Of a stretch of DNA of 64,000 nucleotides, positions 62,156 through 64,000 are shown one piece after another (position 1 is the stretch's first letter; each line of letters starts with the position of its first letter). Location of the stretch: positions 1 through 64,000 of the forward strand of contig CALMBD010000084.1 of NCBI GenBank assembly GCA_937861115.1. Direction: 5' to 3'. The notes under the pieces were generated by a model. That model searched no databases. It was given only the letters and a program-made list of their open reading frames with translations, and was not told the DNA's origin. The translations under genes and the position numbers were made by a program. The stretch is from an uncultured Bacteroidota bacterium. Its GTDB lineage: Bacteria; Bacteroidota; Bacteroidia; Chitinophagales; Saprospiraceae.

Positions 62156-64000
62156 TCAATTGCCCAGGCGTTCCACTGCCGATTCCCATTCGGCATACAC
62201 TTGTGCCAGTTCGGATTTCAGGTCGCCGTATTTTTTCAACTCGGTCTGCGAATCGGAGCGGGAGTAGAAATCCGGGTCGGCCATTTTTTCTTCATATTTA
62301 CCGATAGCAGCTTCAATCTCCCCGATCCGCCGTTCGGCTTTTTGAATATTGCGCTGTAAAACCTTCTTTTCTTCCGCACCCAATACCTCTACGCCGTTGT
62401 CCGACATCCGGGCGCCGCCATCTGCCGGGCGCCTGCCGTCAATTGTTCTTTTTTCCACATCGCGCATGTTGTCCAGCCGCCGTTTTTCGAGGAAATAATT
62501 GACGTCGCCGAGGTGTTCGTACAGGTGCCCGTCGCGGAACTCCATGGTGCGTGTCGTGAGATCGCTCAGGAATTCCCGGTCGTGGCTGACAACCAGCAGG
62601 GTGCCCTTGAAGTCGAGCAGCGCCTGCTTCAGCACGTCCTTGGAGAGCATGTCGAGGTGGTTGGTCGGCTCGTCAAGCAGCAGGAAGTTGAACGGGCGCA
62701 GCAACATGCAAGCCAGCGCAAGGCGTGCGCGTTCGCCGCCGGAAAGGGCGGAGACCTTTTTGTCGACATCCTGACCGCTGAACAGGAACGCGCCGAGGAT
62801 GCCGCGGAGTTTCGTGCGCATCTCTTCGGGCGAGTTGCGCTCCATGGTCTGCAACAGGGTTATTTTAGGATCGAGGGTTTCGGCCTGGTTCTGCGCGTAA
62901 TAACCGATGCTCACGTTGTGCCCAAGGGTGGCCTTGCCGGACGATGCCGGCTCCTGGCCGATCAGTATTTTGGCCAAGGTGGTTTTGCCCTGTCCGTTTT
63001 GTCCGACAAAGGCTACCCGTTCGCCGCGCAGTATCTCCAGGTCGACGTTTTCCAGGACTTTAATATGGCCGTAGCGCTTGCTGAGGTGCTCTGCTTTGGC
63101 CACGACCTCGCCCGAGCGCGGCGCATCGGGGAAGCGGATGCGCATGGTTGCCGTATCGACGTCGTCAATTTCGATGCGCTCCATCTTGTCCAGTTGCTTC
63201 TGCATGGACTGCGCCATTTTCGTCTTGGTGGCCTTGGCCATGAATCGGTTAATGGTGCGTTCGCGGTCGGCGATCACGCGCTGCTGGTTTTCGTACGCAT
63301 TTTGCATCTGCTCCCGCCGGTCGGCGCTGAGTTCGACGTATTTGGAATAGGCCGCCTTGTAGTCGTTGATCTTGCCGAGCGTGATCTCCGCGGTGCGGTT
63401 GGTGACGTTGTCGAGAAAGCGCCGGTCGTGGCTGATGACGATGACCATGCCCGGATAAGCGGAAATCCAGTCTTCGAGCCAGAGTATGCTTTCGATATCG
63501 AGGTGGTTGGTCGGTTCGTCGAGCAGCAGCAGGTCGGGACGGCGCAACAGCATTTTCGCCAGTTCGATGCGCATTTGCCAGCCGCCGCTAAACTCATCGG
63601 TGAGCCGCTGCATATCGGAGGCCTGAAATCCGAGGCCTGCCAGCACCTTTTCGGCGTCGGCCTGGCTGGTCGCGCTGCCCATGTGGTGCAGGTGCTCGGT
63701 CACGTCGCTCATCCGTTCGATGAGTTTATGATAGGCGTCGGATTCGTAGTCTTCGCGCACCGTGAGTTCCTGCTCGATCTGGTGCAGCTCTTTTTCCAGT
63801 TCAAGGATGGCGGAAAACGCCGTCATGGTCTCTGCGATCACCGTTTTGCCCTTTGGCAGGAGCATATCCTGGTGCAGGTAGCCGAGCGTAAAATGGGTCG
63901 GGAAAACGACGTTGCCGTCGTGCGGCGACATCTCGCCCGCGATGATTTTCAGCAGGGTCGATTTGCCCGCTCCGTTGCGGCCCACCAGGCCCACGCGGTC
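62156..64000 (-). CDS. ABC-F ATPase, 3' part (runs off right edge)
   Basis: The minus-strand frame is open to the window edge, so the start lies beyond 64000; at least 614 residues are seen. Two ABC ATPase domains are present. The first has GRNGAGKST, FSGGWQMRIELAKMLL and LLLDEPTNHLDIES. The second has GQNGQGKTT, LSGGERARLALACML and LLLDEPTNHLD. The P-site tRNA interaction region lies between them, with Lys/Arg-rich helices (FMAKATKTKMAQSMQKQLDKME). A C-terminal coiled coil (VLQRNIQKAERRIGEIEAAIGKYEEKM) follows. ABC-F proteins act on the ribosome; this looks like a Uup/YbiT-type housekeeping member. Confidence 0.92.
   Translation of the reverse strand, partial: DRVGLVGRNGAGKSTLLKIIAGEMSPHDGNVVFPTHFTLGYLHQDMLLPKGKTVIAETMTAFSAILELEKELHQIEQELTVREDYESDAYHKLIERMSDVTEHLHHMGSATSQADAEKVLAGLGFQASDMQRLTDEFSGGWQMRIELAKMLLRRPDLLLLDEPTNHLDIESILWLEDWISAYPGMVIVISHDRRFLDNVTNRTAEITLGKINDYKAAYSKYVELSADRREQMQNAYENQQRVIADRERTINRFMAKATKTKMAQSMQKQLDKMERIEIDDVDTATMRIRFPDAPRSGEVVAKAEHLSKRYGHIKVLENVDLEILRGERVAFVGQNGQGKTTLAKILIGQEPASSGKATLGHNVSIGYYAQNQAETLDPKITLLQTMERNSPEEMRTKLRGILGAFLFSGQDVDKKVSALSGGERARLALACMLLRPFNFLLLDEPTNHLDMLSKDVLKQALLDFKGTLLVVSHDREFLSDLTTRTMEFRDGHLYEHLGDVNYFLEKRRLDNMRDVEKRTIDGRRPADGGARMSDNGVEVLGAEEKKVLQRNIQKAERRIGEIEAAIGKYEEKMADPDFYSRSDSQTELKKYGDLKSELAQVYAEWESAVERLGN

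Overview
The window reads as chromosomal DNA from a Bacteroidota member, most likely a Saprospiria/Chitinophagia-type filamentous or gliding heterotroph. The evidence is type IX secretion sorting domains (both the 'gliding motility-associated' type B and the common type A), very long surface proteins built from Ig/PKD-like and SprB-like repeats, propeller-type LytS kinases paired with LytTR regulators, lipoproteins with Bacteroidota-style lipoboxes, and several intergenic TAnnTT(T/C)G elements of the Bacteroidota -7 type. No tRNA, rRNA or CRISPR array was found. Species assignment is inference.

Layout. 1-3.4 kb: the 5' end (minus strand) of a giant repeat adhesin that leaves the window. 3.6-8.5 kb: a lipoprotein, a membrane class III adenylate cyclase, a receiver-CRP/FNR hybrid regulator, a CBS protein and a thioredoxin-like/UspA/UspA fusion, with an FNR-like palindrome between the regulator and the CBS-USP operon. 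8.6-17 kb: housekeeping genes (esterase, cmk, glycosyltransferase, ECF sigma factor, M23 peptidase, aat-clpS-peroxiredoxin, a large alpha-helical protein of unknown role). 17-22.5 kb: T9SS cargo, one gene frameshifted and one with dockerin- and cohesin-like modules, then a lipoprotein. 22.5-24.5 kb: an ECF sigma factor operon whose second gene joins a cytoplasmic segment, one membrane helix and an outer-membrane barrel. 24.9-30.7 kb: a propeller histidine kinase, LytTR regulator and propeller lipoprotein operon. 30.9-36 kb: ribonucleotide reductase genes nrdB and nrdA separated by three unrelated small genes, one lying between copies of a duplicated 20-bp leader. 36.6-40.4 kb: GT39 glycosyltransferase, a 164-bp MITE-like element, a second dockerin-type secreted protein, CorA. 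41-47.9 kb: a 2273-residue T9SS surface protein. 48-58 kb: lemA-TPM-TPM, SET protein, xseB, a barrel protein, methyltransferase, MATE pump, ATP-grasp, SlyD-like FKBP, kup, cold-shock protein. 58-64 kb: GtrA, DUF6438-like lipoprotein, PLP trans-sulfuration enzyme, a decayed four-helix-bundle gene, SH3 protein, membrane protein, and an ABC-F ATPase that runs off the right edge.

The genes fit a surface-active, secretion-rich lifestyle: large T9SS adhesins, envelope-spanning signalling, and a stress/redox signalling cluster. Less ordinary structure is spread between them: degenerate seven-base-period repeats at several sites (one inside a gene), a MITE-like element, a gene insertion that appears to have duplicated the nrdA leader, and a truncated four-helix-bundle pseudogene. 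None of the functional pairings proposed here can be proved from sequence alone.
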